Below are positions 26,395 through 34,280 of a stretch of DNA of 64,000 bases, one piece after another. The stretch is from NCBI GenBank assembly GCA_965215385.1, contig OZ244059.1, positions 2,480,001 through 2,544,000 of the forward strand, written 5' to 3'. Positions within the stretch are counted from its first letter, which is position 1; the number at the start of each line of letters is the position of its first letter. The translations under genes were made by a program, and so were the position numbers. The stretch comes from JAPORY01 sp965215385 (lineage in GTDB: Bacteria; Pseudomonadota; Alphaproteobacteria; Rhodobacterales; Rhodobacteraceae). The notes under the pieces are model-generated. The model saw nothing but the letters and a program-made list of their open reading frames with translations, was not told where the DNA came from and ran no database searches.

Positions 26395-26444
26395 GATTGA
26401 ATGAGTAGGATGATCGTCCTGTCCAGCAAAGCTGTAACGTATAG

Positions 26445-27818
26445 ATGACGGCTCTCAATTATGGCAAAGGCCGAGTGACGATGGAGCCCACACCCATGAC
26501 ATCTCGTCGCCGTGACGGCCTTGCGGGTACGGTAACTATACCCGGTGACAAGTCAATATCGCATCGTGCTCTAATTCTCGCGGCACTAGCGGTCGGAGAA
26601 ACGCGAATCTCGGGCCTTTTGGAGAGTGAAGACGTCGAAAAAACAGCGGTGGCGCTGCGGGATTTCGGGGTCGAGGTCAACAAGCGTAATGACGATGACT
26701 GGTCGGTCTTCGGCGTCGGTGTCGGCGGTCTAGCCGAACCTGCTCAAGTCATTGACTGCGGCAATTCTGGAACGAGTGCGCGACTGCTCATGGGGCTGAT
26801 GGCAAGCACCGATATCACCGCCACATTTTGTGGTGACGGTAGTTTAATGTCGCGGCCGATGGCAAGAGTACTTGAGCCCCTGACGCAGATTGGGGCGCGT
26901 TGGCTCGGCAGGCGAGACAAACAACTACCTTTGACGCTGGCCGGAACAGCGCGTCCAGTTCCGATCAACTACCATACGCCCGTGCCGTCGGCGCAGGTAA
27001 AGTCGGCAGTTCTGCTTGCTGGTCTCAATGCGCCCGGCGAAACGATTGTCATTGAGCGTATCAGAACCCGTGACCACACTGAGCGTATGCTGCGGGCTTT
27101 CGGTGCTGACATTACCGTCGAAGAAGATGAGAACGGCTATCAAGTCATCTTGCAGGGACAAACTGAGCTAACACCGTGTGAGGTCGTTGTTCCTCGCGAT
27201 CCGTCTTCAGCCGCCTTTCCAATCTGTGCCGCATTAATTGTTCCTGACTCGGAAGTTTTAGTACCAGCCGTTGGCATCAATCCCTCGCGGGCGGCGTTAT
27301 TTTCGACGCTACAAGAAATGGGTGCACAATTGACTGTCGAGAATCAACGCGATGCCGGGGGAGAGCCCATTGCTGACTTGCGAGCAAGATACTCACCAGA
27401 CCTGCGCGGCATTGAGGTTGCCGCTGACGTAGCCGCGAGCATGATTGACGAGTATCCGATTTTGGCGGTCGTGGCGGCGTTTGCCACTGGAGAAACCAAA
27501 ATGCTCGGTGTTGCCGAACTGAGAGTTAAAGAGAGTGATCGGATTGACGCCATGGCTAAGGCCTTACGCACCAATGGCGTCACCGTTGCCGAAGGATCGG
27601 ATTGGTGGTCGGTTGGCGGTATGGGAACTTCAGGGGTGCCGGGCGGCGCACCCTGCGAGAGCCAGTGCGATCATCGCATCGCGATGTCCTGTCTGGTGCT
27701 TGGCATGGCGGCGCAAAACCCAGTCAGCGTCGATGACTGTTCACCGATTGCGACGTCTTTTCCCCAATTCCAACGCGTGATGAATGCAATGGGTGCTGAT
27801 ATCCGAGATCGGCAATAA
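26445..27818 (+). CDS. aroA: 3-phosphoshikimate 1-carboxyvinyltransferase (EPSP synthase)
   Basis: A 457-residue EPSP synthase. IPGDKSISHRALILAAL, CGNSGTSARLLMGLMA, VPSAQVKSAVLLAGLN, RDHTERMLRAFGAD and LRVKESDRIDAMAKALR are all present, so the active site is complete. It joins shikimate-3-phosphate and PEP in the aromatic pathway. The glycine in the GNSGTS loop is kept; the well-known CP4 enzyme has alanine there. Residues 1-12 may be extra, as an ATG at 26481 is also possible. Its stop shares one base with the cmk start. Confidence 0.95.
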   Translation: MTALNYGKGRVTMEPTPMTSRRRDGLAGTVTIPGDKSISHRALILAALAVGETRISGLLESEDVEKTAVALRDFGVEVNKRNDDDWSVFGVGVGGLAEPAQVIDCGNSGTSARLLMGLMASTDITATFCGDGSLMSRPMARVLEPLTQIGARWLGRRDKQLPLTLAGTARPVPINYHTPVPSAQVKSAVLLAGLNAPGETIVIERIRTRDHTERMLRAFGADITVEEDENGYQVILQGQTELTPCEVVVPRDPSSAAFPICAALIVPDSEVLVPAVGINPSRAALFSTLQEMGAQLTVENQRDAGGEPIADLRARYSPDLRGIEVAADVAASMIDEYPILAVVAAFATGETKMLGVAELRVKESDRIDAMAKALRTNGVTVAEGSDWWSVGGMGTSGVPGGAPCESQCDHRIAMSCLVLGMAAQNPVSVDDCSPIATSFPQFQRVMNAMGADIRDRQ

Positions 27819-28432
27819 TGGCGTTCGTTGTTGCAATCGACGGGCCAGCGGCGGCGGGGAAAGGTACCATCGCGCAAGCAGTTGCGGCTCATTTTGGGTT
27901 TTCGTATCTGGATACGGGATTGCTTTATCGGGCAGTAGGATTGGCCGCTAGACGCGGAAAGGATACGATCAAAGTTGCGCAAAAACTCGACTTATCGCGG
28001 CTAGATGCGAGCGAATTACGCACCCAAGCCGCTGCCGAAGCCGCAAGCGAGGTTGCGTGCGAACCAGCGGTGCGACAGGCATTAGTCGCGACCCAAAGAG
28101 AGTTTGCCCAACGGCCAAATGGTGCCGTTCTTGACGGCCGCGATATCGGCACGGTGATTTGCCCGAATGCGAAGGTCAAGCTTTTTGTTTTTGCCTCAGC
28201 AGAAGTTCGGGCGGCACGACGCCATAAAGAACTCACACTGCAGGGGAGTAACTGCGACTACCAGCTAGTCCTCAAGGAAGTGCGAGATCGCGATGTGCGC
28301 GATGAGGAGCGTACGGCCGCACCGTTGATCGCGGCGGTTGATGCTGAGATGCTCGATACCACCAATCTGAAGATTGACGAAGCCATTACCCGAGCCATAT
28401 CAATCATTGAATCGGCGAGAAGAGAAAAGTAA
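27818..28432 (+). CDS. cmk: cytidylate kinase
   Basis: A 204-residue kinase with P-loop IDGPAAAGKGTIAQAVA, YLDTGLLYRAVG, LDGRDIGTVICPNA and the lid RDVRDEERTAAPL. It phosphorylates CMP and dCMP. It overlaps aroA by one base, the common aroA-cmk pair. rpsA, which normally follows cmk in proteobacteria, is absent: the cbb3 oxidase operon comes next, on the same strand, after a likely terminator. Confidence 0.95.
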   Translation: MAFVVAIDGPAAAGKGTIAQAVAAHFGFSYLDTGLLYRAVGLAARRGKDTIKVAQKLDLSRLDASELRTQAAAEAASEVACEPAVRQALVATQREFAQRPNGAVLDGRDIGTVICPNAKVKLFVFASAEVRAARRHKELTLQGSNCDYQLVLKEVRDRDVRDEERTAAPLIAAVDAEMLDTTNLKIDEAITRAISIIESARREK

Positions 28433-28510
28433 ACAGGACATCAGTGCCATTAAACCGCAGTTTGAAAAGACCCAGTGATCTTGCGCATCAGGGACACCAG
28501 TGAGTCCAAC

Positions 28511-28536
28511 GGCAGTGATCGCTGCCGGGGTTTCTT
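28511..28536 (+). terminator. candidate Rho-independent terminator after cmk
   Basis: The inverted repeat GGCAGTGATCGCTGCC (28511-28526) can fold into a 6-bp stem with one G-T pair and is followed by GGGG and a short T-rich run. It would end the aroA-cmk transcript right before the FNR-type box. The T tract is weak, so this is only a candidate. Confidence 0.4.
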
Positions 28537-28548
28537 GACCTGAATCAA
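28535..28548 (+). promoter_or_regulatory. FNR/FixK-type box upstream of the cbb3 oxidase operon
   Basis: TTGACCTGAATCAA matches the FNR/FixK palindrome TTGAT-N4-ATCAA at 9 of 10 defined positions, the exception being the common T-to-C variant. It ends 84 bases before the ccoN start. If it acts at -41.5, transcription would start near 28583 and a fair -10 (AACAAT, 28571-28576) lies where expected. Low-oxygen activation of ccoNOQP by FnrL or FixK is the standard regulation in alphaproteobacteria. Confidence 0.8.
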
Positions 28549-28632
28549 AGAATGACCGGCTTAAGAGGATAACAATCAGGGTCAGAATCACGCTGCGGCA
28601 GTAGTCAAGAAGGCAAGGTGGAAGGACAAGTA

Positions 28633-30240
28633 ATGGCAAATTATGTCAAGCTCATCGTACTTGGCTTGGTCGTTCTGTCGGCGATGATGGGCGCGAGTTA
28701 CGCACGCGACTTGGCCTATCAAGTGCATATGATCATGATCATGATCATCGCGGCTGGAGTCTTTATTTGGACGCTACGACGAACCGACGAACCCGTCCGC
28801 GGCAATGATTTATCCCGCGAATACAATGACGATGTGATTCGGGCTGGGGTAATCGCGACTTTATTTTGGGGCATCGCTGGCTTTCTCGTGGGCGTTATTA
28901 TCGCCTTTCAACTCGCCTTTCCGGTGTTAAATTTTGATTGGGCGCAAGGGTACGCGAATTTTGGACGATTGCGGCCGCTGCATACCAGTGCCGTGATTTT
29001 TGCGTTTGGTGGCAACGCCCTAATTTGCTGTTCGTTCTACATTGTCCAACGGACTTCGGCGGCGCGACTATGGGGCGGAAATCTCGCGTGGTTCGTCTTT
29101 TGGGGATATCAGTTATTCATCGTGTTGGCAGCGACCGGATACCTGCTCGGCGGTACCCAGTCGAAGGAATATGCGGAGCCGGAATGGTATATTGACCTGT
29201 GGTTGGCGGTGGTTTGGATCGCCTATTTGGCCGTGTATTTGGGCACGATCATTAAGCGAAAAGAGCCGCATATTTATGTCGCGAATTGGTTCTTGTTATC
29301 GTTCATTGTTACGGTCGCCATGCTCCATGTGGTCAATAACTTGGCCGTGCCCGTCAGTATCTGGGGATCAAAATCGGTCATTGTCTGGTCCGGCGTCCAA
29401 GACGCGATGGTACAGTGGTGGTACGGTCACAACGCGGTCGGCTTCTTCCTGACGGCAGGATTTCTCGGGATGATGTATTACTTCATTCCCAAGGCTGCGG
29501 GGCGCCCCGTCTATAGTTACAAGCTTTCGATCATTCACTTCTGGTCCTTGATTTTCATCTACATTTGGGCGGGTCCGCATCACTTGCATTATACTGCCTT
29601 GCCCGACTGGGCCTCGACCCTCGGGATGGTGTTTTCGGTGGTGCTGTGGATGCCGTCTTGGGGCGGCATGATCAACGGCTTAATGACGCTCTCAGGGGCT
29701 TGGGATAAGTTGCGAACCGATCCCGTCATTCGAATGATGGTAATTTCGCTGGGCTTTTATGGGATGTCGACATTTGAGGGTCCGATGATGTCGATTCGGG
29801 CGGTGAACTCGCTTAGCCACTACACCGACTGGACGATTGGGCACGTGCATTCTGGTGCCCTGGGTTGGAACGGTATGATTACGTTTGGCTGTCTATATTT
29901 CTTGGTGCCAAAACTTTGGAAGAAGGAGCGGCTGTACAGTCTCAATTTGGTCTCCTGGCACTTTTGGTTAGCTACCATCGGCATTGTTCTTTATGCGGCG
30001 TCGATGTGGGTCACAGGAATCATGGAAGGCCTAATGTGGCGGGAAGTCGATGCGAATGGCTTCCTCGTAAACTCCTTTGCCGATACGGTTAGCGCCAAGT
30101 TTCCGATGTATATTGTGCGCGGCCTTGGCGGCGGTCTGTTCCTCGCTGGTGCAATCATCATGTGCTACAACATATGGATGACCATTCGGGCGATCCCGTC
30201 ACGGGAACGGTCACTTGTGGCGGCGGTTCCAGCGGAATGA
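28633..30240 (+). CDS. ccoN: cbb3-type cytochrome c oxidase subunit I
   Basis: Start at ATG 28633 with AAGGA seven bases ahead; 535 residues, with about 13 membrane segments. Family strings with haem and CuB histidines are visible: RPLHTSAVIFAFGGNALI, WWYGHNAVGFFLTAGFLG, WAGPHHLHYTALPDWAS and SHYTDWTIGHVHSGALGWNG. It carries the haem b / haem b3-CuB centre that reduces O2 with high affinity and pumps protons. It begins the operon ccoN-ccoO-ccoQ-ccoP, which is followed by the ccoGHIS genes. Confidence 0.97.
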   Translation: MANYVKLIVLGLVVLSAMMGASYARDLAYQVHMIMIMIIAAGVFIWTLRRTDEPVRGNDLSREYNDDVIRAGVIATLFWGIAGFLVGVIIAFQLAFPVLNFDWAQGYANFGRLRPLHTSAVIFAFGGNALICCSFYIVQRTSAARLWGGNLAWFVFWGYQLFIVLAATGYLLGGTQSKEYAEPEWYIDLWLAVVWIAYLAVYLGTIIKRKEPHIYVANWFLLSFIVTVAMLHVVNNLAVPVSIWGSKSVIVWSGVQDAMVQWWYGHNAVGFFLTAGFLGMMYYFIPKAAGRPVYSYKLSIIHFWSLIFIYIWAGPHHLHYTALPDWASTLGMVFSVVLWMPSWGGMINGLMTLSGAWDKLRTDPVIRMMVISLGFYGMSTFEGPMMSIRAVNSLSHYTDWTIGHVHSGALGWNGMITFGCLYFLVPKLWKKERLYSLNLVSWHFWLATIGIVLYAASMWVTGIMEGLMWREVDANGFLVNSFADTVSAKFPMYIVRGLGGGLFLAGAIIMCYNIWMTIRAIPSRERSLVAAVPAE

Positions 30241-30254
30241 GGGGAAAATAGACG

Positions 30255-30980
30255 ATGGCGATTTTAGATAGACATCGAGCAATTGAAACCAATGCAACCC
30301 TGTTGCTTGTGTTTAGCTTTCTTGTGGTGACGATCGGGGGCATCGTGCAAATCGCGCCGCTATTTTATCTGGAAAACACGATTGAGGAGGTCGAGGGCAT
30401 GCGTCCCTACTCGCCGCTCGAGTTAACCGGAAGAGATATCTATATCCGCGAGGGCTGCTATGTCTGTCATAGCCAGATGATTCGTCCGATGCGCGATGAA
30501 GTCGAACGCTACGGCCACTACTCACTTGCCGCCGAGTCGATGTATGATCATCCATTCCAATGGGGTTCAAAACGGACCGGGCCGGATCTGGCGCGTGTCG
30601 GCGGCCGCTATTCCGATGAATGGCATGTGGATCACCTAAGAGATCCGCAATCAGTCGTGCCCGAATCGGTGATGCCAAAGTATGGATTTCTCGAAGAAAC
30701 ACTGATTCAACCGACCTATATTGCCGACCTTATGCAGGCCAATGCTCTCGTCGGGGTGCCGTATGACGAGGAGATGATTGCGAATGCGGCAGCGGATTTT
30801 CAGGCGCAGGCTGATCCCGATAGCGACTTTGATGATCTATTGGTTCGATATCCCGGCGCCCAAGTGAGAAACTTTGACGGTCAGCCGGGCATTTCCGAAG
30901 CAGACGCCCTTATTGCCTACATGCAAATGTTGGGTACGCTGGTTGATTTCTCGACCTTTACCCCAGATCAAAATCGGTAA
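30255..30980 (+). CDS. ccoO: cbb3-type cytochrome c oxidase subunit II (mono-haem)
   Basis: A 241-residue membrane-anchored cytochrome c. One N-terminal helix covers about residues 15-37, then comes the haem site CYVCHSQMIRPMRDEVERYG and a distal methionine in VVPESVMPKYGFLE. It passes electrons from CcoP towards CcoN. It starts 14 bases after ccoN with a GGGGAA ribosome site between them. Confidence 0.96.
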   Translation: MAILDRHRAIETNATLLLVFSFLVVTIGGIVQIAPLFYLENTIEEVEGMRPYSPLELTGRDIYIREGCYVCHSQMIRPMRDEVERYGHYSLAAESMYDHPFQWGSKRTGPDLARVGGRYSDEWHVDHLRDPQSVVPESVMPKYGFLEETLIQPTYIADLMQANALVGVPYDEEMIANAAADFQAQADPDSDFDDLLVRYPGAQVRNFDGQPGISEADALIAYMQMLGTLVDFSTFTPDQNR

Positions 30981-30993
30981 GGAAGCGGCAACG

Positions 30994-31176
30994 ATGGAGA
31001 CCTATACCTTTCTTCGACAGGTGGCGGACAGTTGGTTCTTGCTGGCCATGTTTGTGTTTTTTATCGGGGTGGTTCTTTTTGCATTCCGGCCAGGCAGCAA
31101 GGTGCGGCATCGTCATACAGCCAATGTCGTGTTTCGAAACGAGGATAAGCCGGCGCAGTCTGAGGAGAATCGGTGA
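30994..31176 (+). CDS. ccoQ: cbb3-type cytochrome c oxidase subunit CcoQ
   Basis: A 60-residue protein from ATG 30994 with one membrane helix (SWFLLAMFVFFIGVVLFAF) and a polar tail starting RPGSKVRHRH, typical for CcoQ/FixQ, which stabilises the oxidase. It lies 13 bases after ccoO and its stop overlaps the ccoP start. The start was set by the family pattern METYTFLRQVADSW. Confidence 0.93.
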   Translation: METYTFLRQVADSWFLLAMFVFFIGVVLFAFRPGSKVRHRHTANVVFRNEDKPAQSEENR

Positions 31177-32048
31177 TGGCAAACGACCTCGGAAAGCCAA
31201 AGATTGACGATGTTGCTACCACTGGTCATGTCTGGGACGAAGATTTAGAAGAGTTTAATAATCCTTTGCCACGATGGTGGCTATGGACCTTCTATGCAAC
31301 CATCATTTGGGGGGTAGGCTACACCATCGCCTATCCGGCATGGCCATTAATGTCGAGCAGCACGGCGGGGCTCATTGGCTATTCAACGCGCAACGAAGTC
31401 GTTGAGGATATCTCTGCTTTTGAGGCGCAAAATGAGCCCATTAATCAGCGTCTCGTTGCAAACGAATTGGTTGCAATTGCCGAAGATGCGGAACTCTACG
31501 CCTACGCCGTATCGTCGGGAGCCTCGGTTTACCAGACTTGGTGCGCCCAGTGTCACGGCTCTGGTGCCGCCGGTGCCGTCGGTTATCCGAATTTGCTTGA
31601 TGATGATTGGCTATGGGGTGGGGATATCGAGGCCATACATCATACCGTGAGTCACGGTATTCGAAACGAAGTAAGCGATGAGGCGCATTACTCGGCGATG
31701 CCGGCGTTCGGGGAACTATTGACAGAGGTGGAAATCTCGCAGGTCGTGAACTTTGTGCAGGCGATGGCGGGAGCACCGTCCGCGGACGCATCCCAAGTCG
31801 CGGCCGGAGCCGTTATTTATGAAGAAAATTGCGCATCCTGTCATGGCGAACAAGGTGAGGGAGATGTCTTTCAAGGGGCGCCCAATCTTGCTGATTCGAT
31901 CTGGCTTTATGGCGGAGACTATGACTCTTTGATGTCGACAGTTACATACTCGCGCTATGGCGTCATGCCACCATGGAATGACCGATTGAGTGAGCCCGAG
32001 ATCAGAGCTGTGTCGCTATATGTACATCAGTTAGGTGGTGGCGAGTAA
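31176..32048 (+). CDS. ccoP: cbb3-type cytochrome c oxidase subunit III (di-haem)
   Basis: A 290-residue di-haem cytochrome c. The N-terminal HVWDEDLEEFNNPLPRWWLW and the single helix after it (TFYATIIWGVGYTIAYPAWP) are hallmarks of CcoP. Two haem sites follow, CAQCHGSGA and CASCHGEQGEGD. It takes electrons from soluble cytochromes. The ATG overlaps the ccoQ stop by one base; a GTG three bases earlier is also possible, with GAGGAG ahead of both. Confidence 0.96.
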   Translation: MANDLGKPKIDDVATTGHVWDEDLEEFNNPLPRWWLWTFYATIIWGVGYTIAYPAWPLMSSSTAGLIGYSTRNEVVEDISAFEAQNEPINQRLVANELVAIAEDAELYAYAVSSGASVYQTWCAQCHGSGAAGAVGYPNLLDDDWLWGGDIEAIHHTVSHGIRNEVSDEAHYSAMPAFGELLTEVEISQVVNFVQAMAGAPSADASQVAAGAVIYEENCASCHGEQGEGDVFQGAPNLADSIWLYGGDYDSLMSTVTYSRYGVMPPWNDRLSEPEIRAVSLYVHQLGGGE

Positions 32049-32374
32049 TCAGATCAAACACTTGCGCCGTCGGGGCTTTGATTGTTTCACCGAGAACAAG
32101 CGTCAGGTAGACAAGAGTCGAGCATTTCGTGGTCATTTTTGAGACGCAATGGCAATTGCTGACGATTGTGACTGACGCTGATGTGGTTTTTGGTCATACG
32201 ATTTTGATCACCGCCCGAATGCCGCGGCGGTATGATTGAGAGGGCGCGGGGAGCGGGCACGTCGCGCAACTTTTGGTTCACATCGTTGTGCGATGCACAG
32301 GAAGTCGCGATTTTGAAAGGCTCGTGACAGTGATACCGTTGTTATGTCTGCAAGAATTGTCAGGAGAGTGACGT
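32049..32374. other. intergenic between ccoP and ccoG
   Basis: No gene or clear FNR box is seen in these 326 bases. The gap is long enough for ccoGHIS to have its own promoter, but I cannot identify one. Confidence 0.4.
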
Positions 32375-33808
32375 TTGTCTGATACCGCAGAACCGCCGCC
32401 CGCTCTCTATGCGCCGCGAGAACCCATCTTTCCACGGCGCGTATCGGGGTTTTTTCGAAACCTAAAGTGGTACTTGATGGCGTTCACGTTGGGCATTTAC
32501 TACGCAACGCCATGGCTGCGATGGGACCGTGGTCCCAATCTGCCAGACCAAGCGGTTCTGCTTGATATCGCGCACCGCCGCTTTTACTTTTTTTGGATCG
32601 AAATCTGGCCGCACGAGTTTTACTTTGTCGGTGGGCTCTTGATCATGGCCGGGCTCGGCCTGTTCTTGTTTACGTCAGCGTTAGGTCGCGTGTGGTGCGG
32701 TTACGCTTGTCCCCAGACGGTCTGGACCGATTTATTTATTCTGGTTGAGCGCTGGATTGAAGGCGACCGCAACGCTCGATTACGCTTACATCGGCAAAAA
32801 CGCTGGGACTTTCGGAAGGTCCGGATGCGAGTCACAAAGTGGCTAGTGTGGTTGGTCATCGGACTTCTAACCGGCGGTGCTTGGGTGTTTTATTTTGCGG
32901 ATGCACCGACGCTGGCGCGGGATTTGGTATCGCTCAACGCCCATCCGATTGCCTACACGACCGTTGTAATTCTAACTTGCACGACGTTTTTCTTCGGGGG
33001 ATTTTTCCGGGAGCAAATCTGTATCTATGCCTGCCCTTGGCCGCGGATACAGGCCGCGATGATGGATGAAGAAACGATTACTGTCGGCTATCGTGCTTGG
33101 CGCGGCGAACCAAGGAAGCATTCAGCTGCGGCCGAATCGGATGCCGATATGGGTGATTGTATCGATTGTATGGCTTGCGTGAATGTTTGCCCGGTAGGGA
33201 TCGATATCCGTGACGGACAACAGATGGAATGTATCACCTGTGCGCTTTGCATTGATGCTTGCGATGACGTTATGGCGCGTATTGGGAAACCGCGGGGCCT
33301 CGTTGATTACTTGGCACTTAGCGATGAACCACTCGAACGCTCTGGAAAACCCCCACGCGGCATATGGACGCACATCTTGCGCCCGCGCACCATCATGTAC
33401 ACGACACTATGGTCATTGGTTGGTATTGGGATGGTGTTCGCACTATTTGTACGCTCCCATATTGACCTGAGTATTGCCCCAGTGCGCAACCCGGTGTTTG
33501 TCACTCTCTCCGATGGTTCAATTCGAAATACCTATGATATTCGGATTAGAAATCAATCCAATACCGAAAGTACCTTCCGGATTTTTGCGAGCACCCATCC
33601 GCAGATTCGCATTAGACTTGAGGGCAGTCCCTACGAGAGTTTAACCGTTGGAGCGCAAGAATTGCAGCGACAGCGGGTTTATGTTATAGCGGCTCCAGCG
33701 TCTGCCCCCGCCACTTCGGAGCGCACCCCAGTGCGATTTTGGATCGAGGACCTTGCCAATGGGGATCGCGCTTATCAAGATACAGTATTCTTTGGCACGG
33801 GGAATTAG
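32375..33808 (+). CDS. ccoG: cytochrome oxidase accessory protein CcoG (polyferredoxin)
   Basis: Begins with TTG at 32375, supported by AGGAG eight bases upstream (32362-32366) and the family start SDTAEPPPALYAPREPIFPR. The 477-residue product has about five membrane helices, the conserved GYACPQTVWTD and IYACPWPRIQAAM, two 4Fe-4S motifs (CIDCMACVNVCPVGID and CITCALCIDACDDV) and a C-terminal Ig-like domain. CcoG reduces Cu(II) for delivery to CcoN in the inner membrane. Genes for the other maturation factors follow. Confidence 0.95.
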   Translation: MSDTAEPPPALYAPREPIFPRRVSGFFRNLKWYLMAFTLGIYYATPWLRWDRGPNLPDQAVLLDIAHRRFYFFWIEIWPHEFYFVGGLLIMAGLGLFLFTSALGRVWCGYACPQTVWTDLFILVERWIEGDRNARLRLHRQKRWDFRKVRMRVTKWLVWLVIGLLTGGAWVFYFADAPTLARDLVSLNAHPIAYTTVVILTCTTFFFGGFFREQICIYACPWPRIQAAMMDEETITVGYRAWRGEPRKHSAAAESDADMGDCIDCMACVNVCPVGIDIRDGQQMECITCALCIDACDDVMARIGKPRGLVDYLALSDEPLERSGKPPRGIWTHILRPRTIMYTTLWSLVGIGMVFALFVRSHIDLSIAPVRNPVFVTLSDGSIRNTYDIRIRNQSNTESTFRIFASTHPQIRIRLEGSPYESLTVGAQELQRQRVYVIAAPASAPATSERTPVRFWIEDLANGDRAYQDTVFFGTGN

Positions 33809-33813
33809 GGAAA

Positions 33814-34275
33814 ATGCTACTGCGGGAGTTTACCGGTTACCACGCTTTGATAATTTTTCTTATGGCGTTCGGTACAATTATTGCCGTCAACGCACTGCTC
33901 GCCGTAAACGCGGTTCGGACGTTTCCGGGCTTAGAGGTCGAAAATTCCTATGTTGCGTCGCAAGAGTTTGACGCAAAACGACTTGCCCAAGAAGCACTTG
34001 GGTGGGCAGTCCGGGCCGAGATGCATGACGGCAATATCCATCTTTTTATAATGGACCAAGCCAGCGGTGCTCCAATCGAAGTTGCGGAGCTACAGGCAAC
34101 GCTGGGTCGTTCGACCCATCCCCGCGATGATTTTTCGTCAGAGTTCCGATTTGATGGCACCGCATATGTGGCAACGGCGAATTTGGCACCGGGCAATTGG
34201 AATATCCGCATGGTGGCACTCGCTGATGACGGCACAGAGTTCACGCAGCGAGTGCGCTTTTACGTCAAGGGCTGA
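33814..34275 (+). CDS. ccoH: CcoH/FixH-family assembly protein
   Basis: Start at ATG 33814 with GGGAAA upstream; 153 residues. One N-terminal membrane helix (HALIIFLMAFGTIIAVNALL) is followed by the FixH signature NSYVASQEFDAKR and a periplasmic beta-rich domain. It is needed for cbb3 oxidase assembly or stability. It lies five bases after ccoG and five before ccoI. Confidence 0.94.
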   Translation: MLLREFTGYHALIIFLMAFGTIIAVNALLAVNAVRTFPGLEVENSYVASQEFDAKRLAQEALGWAVRAEMHDGNIHLFIMDQASGAPIEVAELQATLGRSTHPRDDFSSEFRFDGTAYVATANLAPGNWNIRMVALADDGTEFTQRVRFYVKG

Positions 34276-34280
34276 CACTG

